Below are positions 45,687 through 58,656 of a stretch of 64,000 nt of DNA, in pieces. This DNA is from Bettongia penicillata ogilbyi. Taxonomy: Eukaryota > Chordata > Mammalia > Diprotodontia > Potoroidae. A program made the position numbers and the translations under genes. The notes under the pieces are model-generated. The model did not search any database and was not told the origin of the DNA. It saw only the letters and a program-made list of their open reading frames with translations. Numbering within the stretch: position 1 is the first letter of the stretch; each line of letters starts with the position of its first letter. The stretch is taken from contig JAJHZJ010000695.1 in the NCBI GenBank assembly GCA_023548195.1, positions 1,189,423-1,253,422 of the forward strand, read 5' to 3'.

Positions 45687-48600
45687 GTAAAGATGTATCA
45701 TTTGCAAAAAATAATGGGGAAAAGAAATAGGTGAGTTGTTGCTGTTACCATTTATAACTGAATCTTCCTATCTTTCTCAGGCTCAAAATATAGCCTTCCC
45801 ATGGGAATGTTGACCTAATCCTCCTTTATCCTGGTCCAGGTACTCTAATACCTGTTATCAGGGGCTCATCACATTGGTGCTGAAATTAGCAGGGGCACAT
45901 GATTGACTTTAGCTTTTCTGTAGCTCATAACTCCTGAGTTCAAGTGATCCATCAATCTCACTCTACCAGTAGTAGGAATTGCAGACATGGGTTGCCATAG
46001 GTATCTGGCAAGTAAAGGTTTCTTAAAGATGAAGGAGGTCTGGGGGGTGGTAAGGAGGGAGACCATGGATAAGGAGAAAGTGACAAGGAGACAAGGAGAA
46101 GGAGGGAATCAAGAAAGCAATCTGGTCATAATTTGACATGATATATCCAGTTTGGAGTAGATTTAAAAGGTCTCATATGAAGGAAATAAACAATTAAAAT
46201 TCAGGTGCAGTTGGTTCAAGAAGAATGGGAAATTTTGAGAAATGAAGTTTTAAAGACTCAAAAGAAATATTTTCTATTGCAAAAGAAAAGAGGAGAGTGG
46301 TCTGAATAGATAGATATGTATGCATAGAGAGTTCACTAGCGTATTTTAAAAATACATACATAACATGAAAGCAAAGACAAGTAATAGAAAAGGAAAAAGA
46401 AAGCATGACACAGTCCCATAAGAATAGTGTCATGGGAGCTAAAACTCAGAATGTACTGAGAGGGATGAGGAAAGGTAAGGATACTACTACTTCAAATAAT
46501 AAAAAGAGATCTTTTGTGGGAAAGGAGGAGAATGAGATAAAGGATAAGACTAAGGTTCATTGTGAAGAAGACTGATTGCTAGCAATGCGGAGAAGGAAAA
46601 GCTGCTTGATTCTAATTTTGCTTCTGACTTTTGGCTTGTGAAGGGAATAAGCAAAACAGCTAATGGAGCTGATTCTCATATTTAAGTAGGGAGACAGTAA
46701 GAGGAAACTGAACTGCTCTTATGGAATTCAGGTCCACATGAATCATTTATCTTCCAGTGCTGAAAGATCTAGAATGTAAGTACCGAGTCACTATCAATGA
46801 TATTTCAAAGATAACTGAGTCAATACTGTTTTGACATTCAAAAGAAGGAAATGACTTAGGCCACAGTGAATTTCACTTCAGTTCATGTCTGGGAAAATTG
46901 TATTATGCTTGAAATAAATGATCAGTCAAAATAGAAAAATTGAAGAGGTCGTCACAAAAAGCCAGAACAATTTTGCATAGAAAAATCCATTCCAGGGTCA
47001 GAGTCAAGATGGTGGAGTAAAAGGATGGACCTGCTCTAGCTTTCCCCACAAAGCATTTAAAATACCTATGAAAAGGACTCTAAACAAATTATAGAGAAGC
47101 AGAAGTCATACAATGACAGAATGAACTATTTCCAGCCCAAGACAGCCTGGAAGACTGACAGGAAAGGTCTATCACACTGGGTTCAGAGCAGAGTGCAGCC
47201 AAGCTTGGGCCATGCAGCACAGATAGGACTGGAATAGACTTCAGGCTGCTGAATCACAGGCAGCTGCTGTGTATTCCAGATTTCTCAACCTACAAATGCC
47301 AAAGACAGCTTCAAAGGTCAGTGAGGAAGCTCTATCACCTGGGTGAGAGGGGAGTATGGCTGGGCCCCATTCCCAGCTCCAGTGTGGTAGCAGCCACTGC
47401 CACAGAAGTGGTTGCCTCTGGAGCTCCTAGCCTACAGGCAGTGGGGGAATTGAGCACTTGATCTGGATCTCACTCCTGAGTGGCAGTCCTGGGGTGAGGA
47501 GGAGCATTGGTGTGGTAAAGCTGGTGGTGGCTGTGGAGAAGGAATTTTACTTGCAGTTCCAGGGAAGAAAAGAGTGCTTGTGGTTGCTCATAGACCAGAG
47601 TGCAAGACAGGAGAGGAGTAAACACCTCTCCCGTTACTATGCCACTTTGGAGGAACTGAAAACTTACAGGTCCCTAGAGATATCTGAGAGAACAGCTGCA
47701 TAAAACCTCTGAAGCCTAGGGTTGTAAACTCTCCACTTGATAAATGACACACAAGTCAAGTAATTGGCTGGGAAAATACCCAAAAGGGGGAAAACTAAGA
47801 TTATACAAGGTTACTTTCTTGGTGAAAAAGTATTTTCTTCCATCTTTTTGGATGAGGAAGAGAAAAGCCTACTATAAGAGGAAGAGAGCAAGGTCATGGC
47901 TTCTACATTCAAAGCCTCCAGAAAAGATACAGAATGGTGTCAGGGTATAGAATAGTTCAAAAAGAATTTTGAAAATCAAGTAAGAGTGCTGGAGAAAAAA
48001 TTGGGAAGAGAAATGATAGTGATGCAAGAAAATCATGAAAAATAAGCCAACAGCTTGCTAAAGGAGACTCCTCCAAATGCTGAAGAAAATAACACCTTTA
48101 AAAATAGACTAACCCAAATGGCAAAAGAAGTCCAAAAATCCAATGAGGACAAGAATTCCTTAAAAAGCAGAATGGGTCAAATGGAAAAAGAGGTCCAAAA
48201 ACTCACTGAAGAAAATAGTTCTTCAAAAATTAGAATAGAGATAATGGAAGTCAATGCCTTTATAAGAAATCAAGAAATTATAAAACAAAACCAAAATAAT
48301 TTTTAAAAAATAGAAGACAATATGAAATATCTCATTGGAAAAACAACTGACATGGAAAATAGAACCAGGAGAGATAATTTTAAAATTATTGGTCTACCTG
48401 AAAACCATGGTTAAAAAAAGAGCTTAGACATCATCTTCCAAGAAGAATTATCAAACTGCCCTGATATTCTAGAACCAGAAGGTAAAAGAGAAATGGAAAG
48501 CATTCACTCATCACCTCCTGAAAGAGACCCCAAAAGGAAAACTTCAAAATATTGTAACCAAATTCCAGAGTTTCCAGGTCAAGGAGAAAATATTACAAGC

Positions 48601-48969
48601 AGTCAGAAAGAAACAATTCAAGTACTGTGGAAATACAATCAGGATAGCACAGGATTTAGCAGCTTCAGCACTAAAGGACTGAAGGGCTTGAAGGTAGGAT
48701 TAAAACCAAGAATCACCTGCCCAGCAAAACTGAATATAGTACTTCAGGGAAAAAAATGGAATTTCAATGAAACAGAGAACTTAAAAGATCAGAACTGAAT
48801 AAAAAACTTGACTCTCAAATTCAAGAATCAATAAATATGAAAAAGTAAACAGGAAAGAGAATCCTTAAAGAACTCACTAAAATTGAACTATTTACATTCC
48901 TACATGGAAAGATATTATTTGTAACTCATGAGACTTTTTTCAGTATTAGGGTAGTTAGAGGGAATATAT

Positions 48970-49130
48970 CTACATATCTCTCTATGTATCTAGGTATCTA
49001 TCTATATGTAGGTGTATATAGATATGTACATATGTGTATATTATACTATCTATGTGTAGGTATGTATGTGTACGTGTGTATGTATATATGTGTGTATATA
49101 TATATGTGTATATATACACACATACATATA
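48970..49130. repeat. (TATG/TATC)n low-complexity stretch
   Basis: TA, TATC and TATG units within the HAL1 3' UTR. The (CA)n at 56605 stands at the same place in the other HAL1 copy, so this is a variable tract of the element. Confidence 0.8.
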
Positions 49131-49950
49131 TACAGAAGGCACAGAGTGAGCTGAATATGAAGGGAGAATATCTAAAAATAACATTTGCTGTTGGGTGGAA
49201 TGTTCTAGGAGTAAGAGAAAGGGAGAGGTAGAATGTAGGAAGTCATCTCATATAAAAGAAGCAAGAAAGAGATTTTACAATGAGGGGAAGAGGGGGGAGA
49301 TGAAAGAGAACAAGTGAGTCTAACTCTCATGAGATTTGACTTAAGAAGGGAATAACACACACTCAATTGGATATAGAAATATATTTTACCCTGCAGGAAG
49401 GCAGGGGGGAAGGGGATAGGAGAGGGAAGATAACAGAATGGACAGTAAATTAGGAAAAGGGATAATCAGAAGCAAACACTGCTGTGGGAGGATAGGTCAA
49501 TGGAGAGAATGGAATAAAGGGAGGGCAGGACAGGACAGAGGGAAATGTGGTTAGTCTTTTGCAACATAACTATTATGGAAGTGTTTTGCATGGCTACACG
49601 TGAATGACTTACATTGAATTCCTTGCTTTCTCAATGAGGATGGGTGGGGAGGAAAGAAGGGAGAGAATATGGAACTCAAACCTTTAATAATGAATGTTAA
49701 AAATTGTTTTAGCTTGCACCTGGGAAATAAGATGTGTGGGCAATGGGGTATAGACATCTGCTTTGCCCTACAGGAAAATAGAAGGAGGGGAATGGATAAA
49801 GGGGGCATAATAGAAGGGAGAATAGACTGAAAGAAGGGGTGGATGGGCTGCATTCTGTCCTGGGGTGGGGGTGGGGAGAGATGGGGAAGAATGTTGAATT
49901 CAAAATCTTGTGGAAGTGAATGTTGAGAACTAGAAAATAAAGAAATTTTA

Positions 49951-49983
49951 TGTGTGTGTATGTGTGTGTGTGTGTGTGTGTGT
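49951..49983. repeat. (GT)n microsatellite
   Basis: A GT run directly after the HAL1 A-rich end. It is the source of a His/Thr-rich minus frame. Confidence 0.9.
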
Positions 49984-50914
49984 ATTGTTATTGATAAATT
50001 GAAGACCATGGGGAAGGGATGTGACAACCTGGGAGTTGTCAGAGAAAATCTTCCTCATAGTTCCTCAAAAGCAGAATGAGTGATTTTAGAAAGCATGAGA
50101 CTTTTCTGTCCTAACGAGGTCATTGAGAAGGTTGGGAACCTCCAAAGATGGCCAGTTAGAATGGGAAAGGGACTCAGGCTCACACCATATGAGGGAGGCA
50201 TCTTGATGCAGTGGAATGATCGCTGATTCTGTAGTTAGAAGACCTGAGTTTCAGAAAGAAGCAGACTATTGTCCCATTTGTTGTATTCTGTTCTGTTTTT
50301 CACATGGTTTCTCCCATTCTTTTTGATTTCTTTATGCAACATGACTAATGTGAAAATATGTTTAATAAGAATACATGTGTAGAACCCATTTAAGAGTACA
50401 TGCAGTCTTGGAGAGAGGGAGGAGATGGGGAGAAAATTTAAAACTTATGGAAGTGATAGTTAAAAATTGAAAACAAATTAATTTGGGGAAAAAAATTGTT
50501 CATTCCAGTTTCCTCATTTCTTTTATTGGCAGAGTTGCTAAAGTCTTAGAAAAGAAGAATGCTGTAGATATTGGTTACCTAGATTTGAGCTAAAGATTTA
50601 ACAAATAATTTCATGAGATTTGTGTGGGAAAGATAGAGAAATGTCTATTAGAACAAAAAGATGAATTCAGAACCGATTTAATGCTTGCATTTGAAGGGCG
50701 ATCAATCATCAATGATTTAAAGTCTGCTTGGAGGAAGACTTCAGTGGAATGTCCTAGGGAGCTATGCTGGGCACTGTTTGGTTTATTACTTGGTAAGGAG
50801 AGTTAACTCAAGAATGACAGAATGAGGATTAAAAATGTTTTTTTTAAGACTCTTTAGACTTTCAGATCCTAGAGAACTGAGGTGAATATAAGATAAAATT
50901 TAGTGGAAATATAT

Positions 50915-53612
50915 GTTGTTGTTTTTTTTTGTTTTTTTTTTTTAATTTTAGACTCAAACACCAGAACTCAAATACAAAGTAGAGAACAGAAAAAGAAACA
51001 TACCATGAACTTAATTGCTGAAGTTAGGCATAAAGTAAGGGGGGGGAAAGCATGTCATTTGCACTGAAGAATATTAGGGAGGATTCAAAATATATGGCAA
51101 TAAATGTTCATTTCAAGAAAGCCTGTATGCTAAATACTACACATTTTGTTGAGAGCTGTCTTTTTTTTTTTTTTTGCTTCCTTGGTAAGTGTTCTTTTGT
51201 TCTTTGCTATGTACTTTTTTACTTTGTTCTTTTTTCCCCTTTCCTCCCACCTCCACCCTCCAAAAGACTGCAATTAACTTTGGATATATTTATATAGAGA
51301 TATAGATATATACACACACATGTAAATACATACACATACATGCATACATATGTACATATATAGAGATATACTTTCCCTGACAAATTCTGCTCCTGATCTT
51401 TGCATTTAGATTTTGCGTATCTCTTATTTCCTATCCCTCCTGACTTCATTACTTTACTTCTACCTGCCACCTTGTACTCCTGTTACCTCCCATACCTCCC
51501 ATACCTCCTTTTCTATCTTCCCTCCAAGGATTCCTCCCCTATCCTCCCATTCCCATAAATCTAAACCCTCTTCTACAACCGTATTTAAGCTATTCCCTCA
51601 CCTTCCCCTCTAAAGATCCCTCCCATATTTTCTCCTCTCTCTATTCCCTTTCCATTTTATTTGTTCTGAACTTAGAAGAATTTTTACATATATATGTATT
51701 ATATATACATATATGTATGTTTGTATGCATGTATTATTCCCTCTTAAACCCATTCCTGATGAAAATAGGTGACCAGAATGACCAGCCCTTTGCCCTCATC
51801 CAATTCCTCTGTATCCATTTTTCCTCTTGAACATCATTTGTATAAAATAATTACTTTTTCTAGCTGTTCCTAAATGGTTTTATTTTTAAAGTCATATCAT
51901 GTGCGGGTCTACCCAAATCTTTCTTATGAACTATCCAATTACTTATAAAATCTTAGACACACATTTTATATATCTAAAAGATAGACAGTCAATGGTCATT
52001 GAATCCTAGGAATTCGTGTTGAGTATGTACCTTATGTTTCTTTTTGGCACTTGTTTATCAAATCCAGAAAGTTTAGGTTTTTTGTATTTTAACCAACATC
52101 TTGAAAATCAGACAGTTTTTCCAATGCAATTTTTTCTTTATTCAAACTTATGCTTAACTTTTCTGGGTATGATATTTTTGGCCAGAATCTGAGGTCTTTT
52201 GCTCATTGATATATAGTGTTCCAAGACAAGTGGTTCTTCAGTGTCTCTGCTGTTAGTTCTTGTGTGATTCTAATTGTTACACTGTCAGGTTTATATTTTT
52301 TTTTCTTGCAGATCTTAGTATTTAATCCTTGCACTGGAAGTTCCAGGATTTGATTATAATACTCCTATGAGCTTTCCTCTTAGGATTTCTTTCAAGTGGT
52401 GATCAGTGAATTGGTTTTCCTGTTTCTACTTTCCCCCTTGTTCTAAAGGTTTAGGATGATTTTCTTTAATTATTTCTTACATTACTGTATCAAGAATCCT
52501 TTATTGATCATAGCTTTCAGGTAGTGTGATTATTCTTGTGTTTTCTCTTATTGATTTGTTCTCCAGATCAGTTGTTTTTTTTATAAGATGTTTTACTTTC
52601 TCTCATTTTTTTTCATTTTTATATTTTATTTTTTTATTTCTTGATCTCTTACAATTTTTCTTGTTTCCCTTTGCCCTTTCTAATTTTAAAATTGTCATTT
52701 TGCTCCTTAATATTCCAGATCTTCCAGATCTGTTCTAGTTGGTTGACTTTCTTTTTATAATCTTGTTTTTCTTGGATTTTTCTTATTTATTTATTTAAAG
52801 TTTTTACTCAGTCTCTCTCATTTGATTTTTAAAGTTTTTCTATAAATTCTTTTTGAGAAGGTGACCATTTGATGTTACTCTTTGGGGGTAAGGGAGGATT
52901 TCTTTGCTTTATATCTTCCTCTGAAGATGAACCCTGGTCTTCTCAAGTCCCATAATCACTTTCTTTGGTTGCATTCATTTCTCTTTGTGCAATTTTTTTG
53001 TAGCAATGTCTTAATTTTTGTAATCATTTCTAGTCCTAGGGTATAGGGAGTGATGCTTCTTGCTCCAGATTGTCAGTTCTTCCCTCTAGCTAGAACCAAA
53101 GAGAAATCTCCAGCCTCTTGTAAGTGCCCACAGTCAAAGGCAACCCTGCCCCACTGCTTCTGCACTCACTGGGTGTTGCTGGATCCTTCTTGATCCACTA
53201 CTCTCTACAACTCAATTAGGTATGCCGTTCCTTGTAAGCAGAGATTCCCTTGACGTTCCTTGACTCAGATGCCCAACTCCTCTAATTGCCCCAGGGGTAA
53301 AATTTCTTGTGTTTGGGGCAGAGGCAGCCTCCCAACCCAGTCAATCTTAGGACTTCCAGCGTATTGTTTTGGTGCTCCCTAACCTGGAAGGGTTACTCTT
53401 CTCAGGGACCAAATGTAGTCTTGGGATTTTTCTTTGGATATTCTAGGATTGTCCCAGGAGGGTCTCTGTTGTTCTTCTTTTCTTATTTATTTTTACCCAC
53501 ACTTTTTTGCCCTGAGGGGCTATTTTGTCTGTTTTGTGGGGTAAAACCTTGAGAGCTTGGAATTTTCTGGTCTACTCCACCATATTCCCAAATTCTTCTC
53601 CAAGATTTTTTT
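50915..53612 (-). mobile_element. Antisense ORF1-only L1-like element
   Basis: Read on the minus strand it begins near 53612 with 'atatggtggagtagaccag' (an L1-type 5' end). It continues through a GC-richer 5' UTR, a Lys/Glu-rich coiled-coil region (about 52860-52600) and an ORF1 C-terminal region near 52300-52000. It passes into 3' UTR sequence without any ORF2, and ends in poly(T) on the plus strand at 50917-50945, its A tail. It differs in sequence from the three plus-strand HAL1 copies, so it may be another subfamily. Many stops; inactive. It interrupts duplicated copy B. Confidence 0.65.
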
Positions 53613-53744
53613 AAAGTCTTAAACTTGGCTTAGTAAAACACAACTTCCCAAGTGCATGACAAGGCAGGCATAGGTAGATGTTTGGCTGAGAATTTAAAAA
53701 AAAGGATCTAAATATTTAGTGAATTTCAAACTCAGTAAGGTATA

Positions 53745-54015
53745 GACAGCACACGTGATCAAGCACAGGACCTGGATAGAGCACAGGGCCTGAAGTCAGA
53801 AAGATTCATCTTCATGAGAAAGATCAGATCTAACCTCATATGCTCACCAACTGTGGAACCCTGAGAAAGTCACTTAACCTTGTCTGCCTCAGATTTTTCA
53901 TCAATAAAATTAGCTGGAGAAATAATGACAAACTACTCCTGTATCTTTGTCAAGAATACCTGAAATCGAGTCACAAAGAGTTGGACCTGATTGAAACAAA
54001 TGAACAACAATAAAA
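53745..54015 (+). repeat. Marsupial CORE-SINE
   Basis: 'cctggatagagcacagggcctgaagtcag', 'ccctgagaaagtcacttaacc', 'aactactcctgtatctttgtcaagaa' and 'gagtcacaaagagttggacctgattgaaac' form a complete plus-strand copy. The relative at 9010-9265 is antisense. It is absent from copy A. Confidence 0.8.
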
Positions 54016-54149
54016 GTCATCAGTGTGGTATGAAAATAAAAAAAAAGGGGATAACACAATCTGGGATTGCATCAAAATAAGACACACACTCCAGGAGCAA
54101 AAAGTTGATAGCCCCCTATCCTGATCCAACCTTATCCAGAGCATTGATT

Positions 54150-54310
54150 AAGGGATCATAGATGTAAAGCTGAAGGGATTTTTGAGCTCTTGTGGTCACT
54201 TCCTATTCCTTTTATGAAAAAAATCAAATTGAGGTCCAGAGAGGTTATTACTTCCTAAAGTCCACACAGATTGTAGGACTCAAACTTAGGGCATCTAATA
54301 AAAACACACC
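54150..54310 (-). repeat. MIR-like repeat, antisense
   Basis: 'aaattgaggtccagagaggtta', 'taaagtccacacagattgtagga' and 'ctcaaacttagggca' form a minus-strand MIR core. Confidence 0.6.
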
Positions 54311-54539
54311 ACTCTTTCCATGCTGCCTCTGACTTCTGGATACCATTATTTAAGAGGAACATAGGCAAACTAGAGAGTACCTGGAGGAGGGTAACATGAA
54401 TCTTAAGGGTCTTGCATCTGTGCATTAAAACAATCAGCCAAAAAAGCTGGAGATCTTTATCCAAGAGGAGAAGAGAAGGGAAAGAAATAGGAAAGGAAGG
54501 GAAGGAAGAAGGTAAGGGAATAAGTATTTATGTAGCTAT

Positions 54540-54735
54540 GTGACAGGTATTGTGCTAAATACTTCACAAATGTTATCTCATTTAATACTCTCAACAACCT
54601 TTTGAGGAAGATGCTAATATTATTATCCTCTTTTACGGCTGAAGAAACTGAGACAAACAGAGGTTAAGTGACTTGCCCAGAATCACACAGCTAGTAAATA
54701 TCTGATGCCAGATTTGAACTTAAGTCTTTCTAAGA
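54540..54735 (-). repeat. MIR shared by both duplicate copies
   Basis: 'tgacaggtattgtgctaaatacttc', 'gctgaagaaactgagacaaacagaggttaagtgacttgcccag' and 'cagatttgaacttaagtctttc'. The matching copy at about 30830-30985 sits at the same position in segment A. Confidence 0.8.
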
Positions 54736-55039
54736 AAACTTGACTGGAGATGTGGAACAGGAGGGTTATTATGTTCCTGTATTTAAAAGACTATCATGTG
54801 GAATCTTGTTCTGGTGACCATAAGGACAAAAATCATAGAAGTGGGTATGATGGAGTGCTTGGGTACATGTACTTGGACCTCAGTTTTAAAATTGCATTTC
54901 TCTCTAAAAATCACATTTCTCTCGAGCCTCAAAACACTATTCCCAGCAGTTTCTCCCCAGCCCAAGTACACAGACTACCCTAGCAAAACTCTTATTTCCT
55001 TTTTTGCTATAGTAGCCAGCTTCATCTATAGAACATCCA

Positions 55040-57485
55040 TTATTGAAAGCCTCATTGTAATGCCCCTGGGGGAATTGAGCATCTGATCTATACCACAGCC
55101 CTGAGTGGTGGCCCTGCTCCACCTAAAGCTCCTGGAGGAATTGAGCAACAAGCCGATCTGAATCTCAGCCCCCAGTGCTGGCTTGGTGGAACTGGAGGTG
55201 AGGTGGTTTTGGAGAGGAAACTCTACTAAGATTATGGGCACAAAAGTTTCTGATTGCTCCCAGATCAGTGTACAAGCTTGATTGTGCCACCTTGGAGGAA
55301 CTGAGATCTTAGAGATTCCCAGAGTATACTCTTGACAAACGACCCAAAAGTCAAGTAAGTGGTTGGGGAAATGTCCAAGAAAGGGAAAAAAAATAAGACT
55401 ATAGAAGGTTACTTTCTTCTTGAACAGACATCTTCTCCCATCCTTTCAGATGAGGAAGAACAATCTTTGCCATCAAAGAAAGACATAAAAGTCAAGGCTT
55501 CTGTATCCCAAATATCTAAAATAAATATTCAATAGTCTCAGGTCATAGAAGAACTCAAAAAAAGGATTTTGAAAATCAAGTAAGAGTGGTGGAACAAAAA
55601 TTGGGAAGAGAAATGGGAGAGATGCAAGAGATCATGAAAAGTAAGTAAACAACCTGATAAAATAGACCCCAAAAATGCTGAAAAAATTAACATCTTTAAA
55701 AATAGGCTAACTCAATTGGCAAAAGAGGTTCAAAAAGTCAATGGGGAGAAGAGTGCTTTAAAAAGCAGAATTAGTCAAGTGGAAAAGGAGTTTCAAGAAA
55801 GTTCACTGAAGAAAATATTTCTTTAAAAATTAGAATGGAACAGATGGAAGCTAATGACTTTATAAGAAAGCAAGAAATCACAAAACAAAACCAAAAGAAT
55901 TAAAAAAATGGAAGGTAAAGTGAAATATCTCATTGGAAAAACAAATGACCTGGAAAATAGATCCAGGAGAAGCAATTTAAAAATTATGGGACTACCTGAA
56001 AGCCATGATTGAAAAAAGAGCCTAGACATTACCTTTCATGAAATTATCAAGGAAAACTGATATTCTAGAAGCAGAGGGCAAAATAAATATTGAAAGAATT
56101 CACAGATCACCTCCTGAAAGAGATCCAAAAAGAGAAACTCCTAGGACCATTGTAGGCAAATACTAGAGTTCCTACATCAAGGAGAAAATATTGCAAGCAG
56201 CTAGAAAGAAACAATTTCAGTATTGTGGAAATACAATCAGGATAACACAAGATCTAGCAGCTTCTACATTAAGAGATTGAAGGGCCTGGAATATGATATT
56301 CCAGAAGTCAAAGGAACTAGGATTAAAACCAAGAATTGCCTACTCAGCAAAACTGAGAATAATACTTCAGGGAAAAAATGGTCTTTGAATGAAATAGAGG
56401 ATTTTCAAGTATTCTTGATGAAAGGACCAGAGTTGAAAAGAAAATTTGACTTTCAAACACAAGAATCAAGAGAAGCATGAAAAGGTAAACAGGAAAGAAA
56501 AATCATAAGGGACTTACTAAAGTTGAACTGTTTACATTCCTACATGGAAAGACAATATTTGTAACTCTTGAAGCATTTTTCAGTATCTAGGTAGTTGGTG
56601 GGATTACACACACACACACACACACACACATGCACATACATACACACACAGAGGGAGACAGAGAGCACAGGGTGAGTTGAATAGGAAGGGATCATATCCA
56701 AAAAATAAAATTAAGGGGTGAGAGAGAAATATATTGGGAGGAGAAAGGGAGAAATGAAATAGGGCAAATTATCCCTCATAAAAGAGGCAAAAAAAGACTT
56801 TGCAAAAGAGGGGAAAAGGGGGGAGGTGAAAGGAAAACAAGAAGCTTATTCTCATCACATTGGGCTCAAGGAACGAATAAAATGCACACTCATTTTGATG
56901 TGGAAACCTATCTTACAATACAGGAAAGTGGGGGAGAAGGGCTTAAGCAGGGCAGGGTGGATAGTGAAAGGGAGCTCAATGGGAGGAGGGAGCAATTAGA
57001 AGTCAACACTCTTGGGGAGGGACAAGGTGAAAAGACAGAACAGAAGAAATGGCAGGCAGGATAGGATAGAGGGAAACATAGTCAGTCTTACACAACATGA
57101 CTATTATGAAAGTCACTTGCAGAACTACACATATATAGTCTATATTGAATTGCTTGACTTCTCAGTGGGGATGCATGGGGAGGGAGGGAGGAAGAGAAGT
57201 TGGAACTCAAAGTTTTAGGAACAACTGTTGAATATTGTTCTTGCATACAAAGGGAAATAAGAAGTGCAGGTAATGGGGTATAGAAATTTATCTTGCTGTA
57301 CAGGACAAAAGAGAAGATGTGGATAAGGGAAGGGAGGAATGTTAGAAGGGAGGGCAGATTGATGGTAGGGGTAATTAGAATGCTTGCCATTTTGGGGTGG
57401 GGGAGGGGTGAGATGGGGAGAAAATTTGAAACTCAAAATTTTGTGGAAATGAATGTTGAAAACTTAAAATGAATAAATAAATTAA
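55040..57485 (+). mobile_element. HAL1-type LINE, second copy (5'-truncated)
   Basis: Homologous to 47430-49950. The late 5' UTR (55060-55330) is followed by an ORF1 coiled coil broken by frameshifts (about 55560-55870) and an ORF1 C-terminal part (about 56210-56480), read in two frames. That part includes 'DFQVFLMKGPELKRKFDFQ' before the stop. It continues through a (CA)n-bearing 3' UTR and ends 'gaataaataaattaaaaaa' near 57485. No ORF2 lies between ORF1 and the 3' UTR. Plus frames at 56223-56480 and 56882-57064 are fragments of it. Confidence 0.75.
56605..56650. repeat. (CA)n microsatellite
   Basis: A CA run within the HAL1 3' UTR. Confidence 0.9.
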
Positions 57486-58480
57486 AAAAAAAACAGTCAA
57501 AAGGTATGAACAGACAGTTTTCAGGTGAAGAAATTAAAGCTGTATGTAGTCATATGAAAAAATGCTCAAAATCACTGTTGACAATAGAAATACAAATTGA
57601 AACAACTCTGTGGTACCAGCTCACACATATCAGATTATCAAATATGACAAAAAGGGAAAATGATAAATGTTGGAGACAATGTGGAAAAATTGGAACACTA
57701 ATGCTTTTTTGATGACAATGTGAACTGATCCAACCACTCTGGAGCAGTTTGGAATTATGCCCAAAGGGCTACATAATTGCACATCCCCTTTGACCCAGCA
57801 ATACCACTACTCGGCCTGAGTCCCTAAGAGATCTTGCAAAAGGGAAAAGGACCTACATGTGCAAAAATATTTCTAACAATTTGTGGTGGCAAAGAATTGG
57901 AAATTCAGGAGATGCCCATGAATTGGGGAATGGCTGAAAAAGTTGTAGTATATGAATGTAATGGAAATACTATTGTGCAATAAGAAATGATGAGCAGGTA
58001 GATTTTAGAAAAACCTGGAAAGACTTAACAGGAATTGATGCCATTGAAGTGAGCAGAATCAGGAGAATATTGTACACTGTCATACCAAATTTCAAGATGA
58101 TCAACCTGATAGACATAGCTTCCTTCAGCAATAAAATGATATAATACAACTCCAAATGACTCACGATGGAAAATGCCATCCATATCCAGAGAAAGAACTA
58201 TGGAGTCTCAATGCAGATTGACGCATACTAGTTTCTTTTTTTTGGTTTATTTCATTCTTTCTTATGGTTTTTCTCTTTTATTCTGATTCTTCTTTCACAA
58301 TCTATTGTTTCCCAGATTTCAGAACCTAATGTGAAAATAAGATTGTACATGGATAGCTTATATCAGGTTTCTTGCACTTTGGGGTAAGGAGGAGAGGAAG
58401 AAGGAAGGGAGAAAAAAATTTGGAACTCAAAATCTTATAAAAGTGAATGTGAAAAACTATCTTTGCACTTAATAGGAACA
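57485..58480 (+). repeat. L1 3' end (ORF2 C-terminal region and 3' UTR)
   Basis: It has the conserved order: 'cagacagttttcaggtgaagaaat', 'catatgaaaaaatgctcaaaatcact', 'accaactctggagcagtttgg' in variant form, 'ccctttgacccagcaataccactac', 'ggcaaagaattggaaattc' and 'caataagaaatgatgagcagg'. It is 5'-truncated and abuts the A-rich end of the HAL1 copy. It resembles the reverse complement of 16150-17645. Confidence 0.8.
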
Positions 58481-58656
58481 AAAAGTTAAAGACCATTAAA
58501 TGAAAAAGATAATGAAAATATAAAAATAATAAAAAGTAAAAGAACTTAAAAGGGATTCTTACATTGTCTCAGAGTCGTACATAATTCAATTTCCCTCAAA
58601 GCCTAACTGTAAAATTCTTTTGTACAGGCTTCCATGTACCTGTGTTTGCCTTACCA

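Larger units (their letters stand above)
46996..50490 (+). mobile_element. HAL1-type LINE (L1 ORF1 without ORF2), with target duplication
   Basis: The 5' end 'gtcaagatggtggagtaaaagg' matches L1 5' ends. A 5' UTR of about 1 kb is followed by a broken ORF1. Its coiled coil is readable at 48055-48306 (heptad-like EEN..KNRL, KEVQK, KSRMGQMEKEVQKL). The RNA-binding and C-terminal part follows at about 48370-48790 (LKPRITCPAKL) and is frameshifted. No ORF2 follows; a 3' UTR of about 1.2 kb leads to an AATAAA/A-rich end near 49950. A further 500 bp includes L1-3'-end-like sequence. The direct repeat cattccag (46988-46995 and 50501-50508, with A-rich neighbours) brackets the whole, and copy A has the empty site near 30390. 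Confidence 0.75.

Noticed and set aside
49551..50027. 158-codon minus frame downstream of HBB
   Set aside because: It lies across the 3' UTR of a HAL1-type element and a GT repeat, antisense to the element, with no recognised domain.
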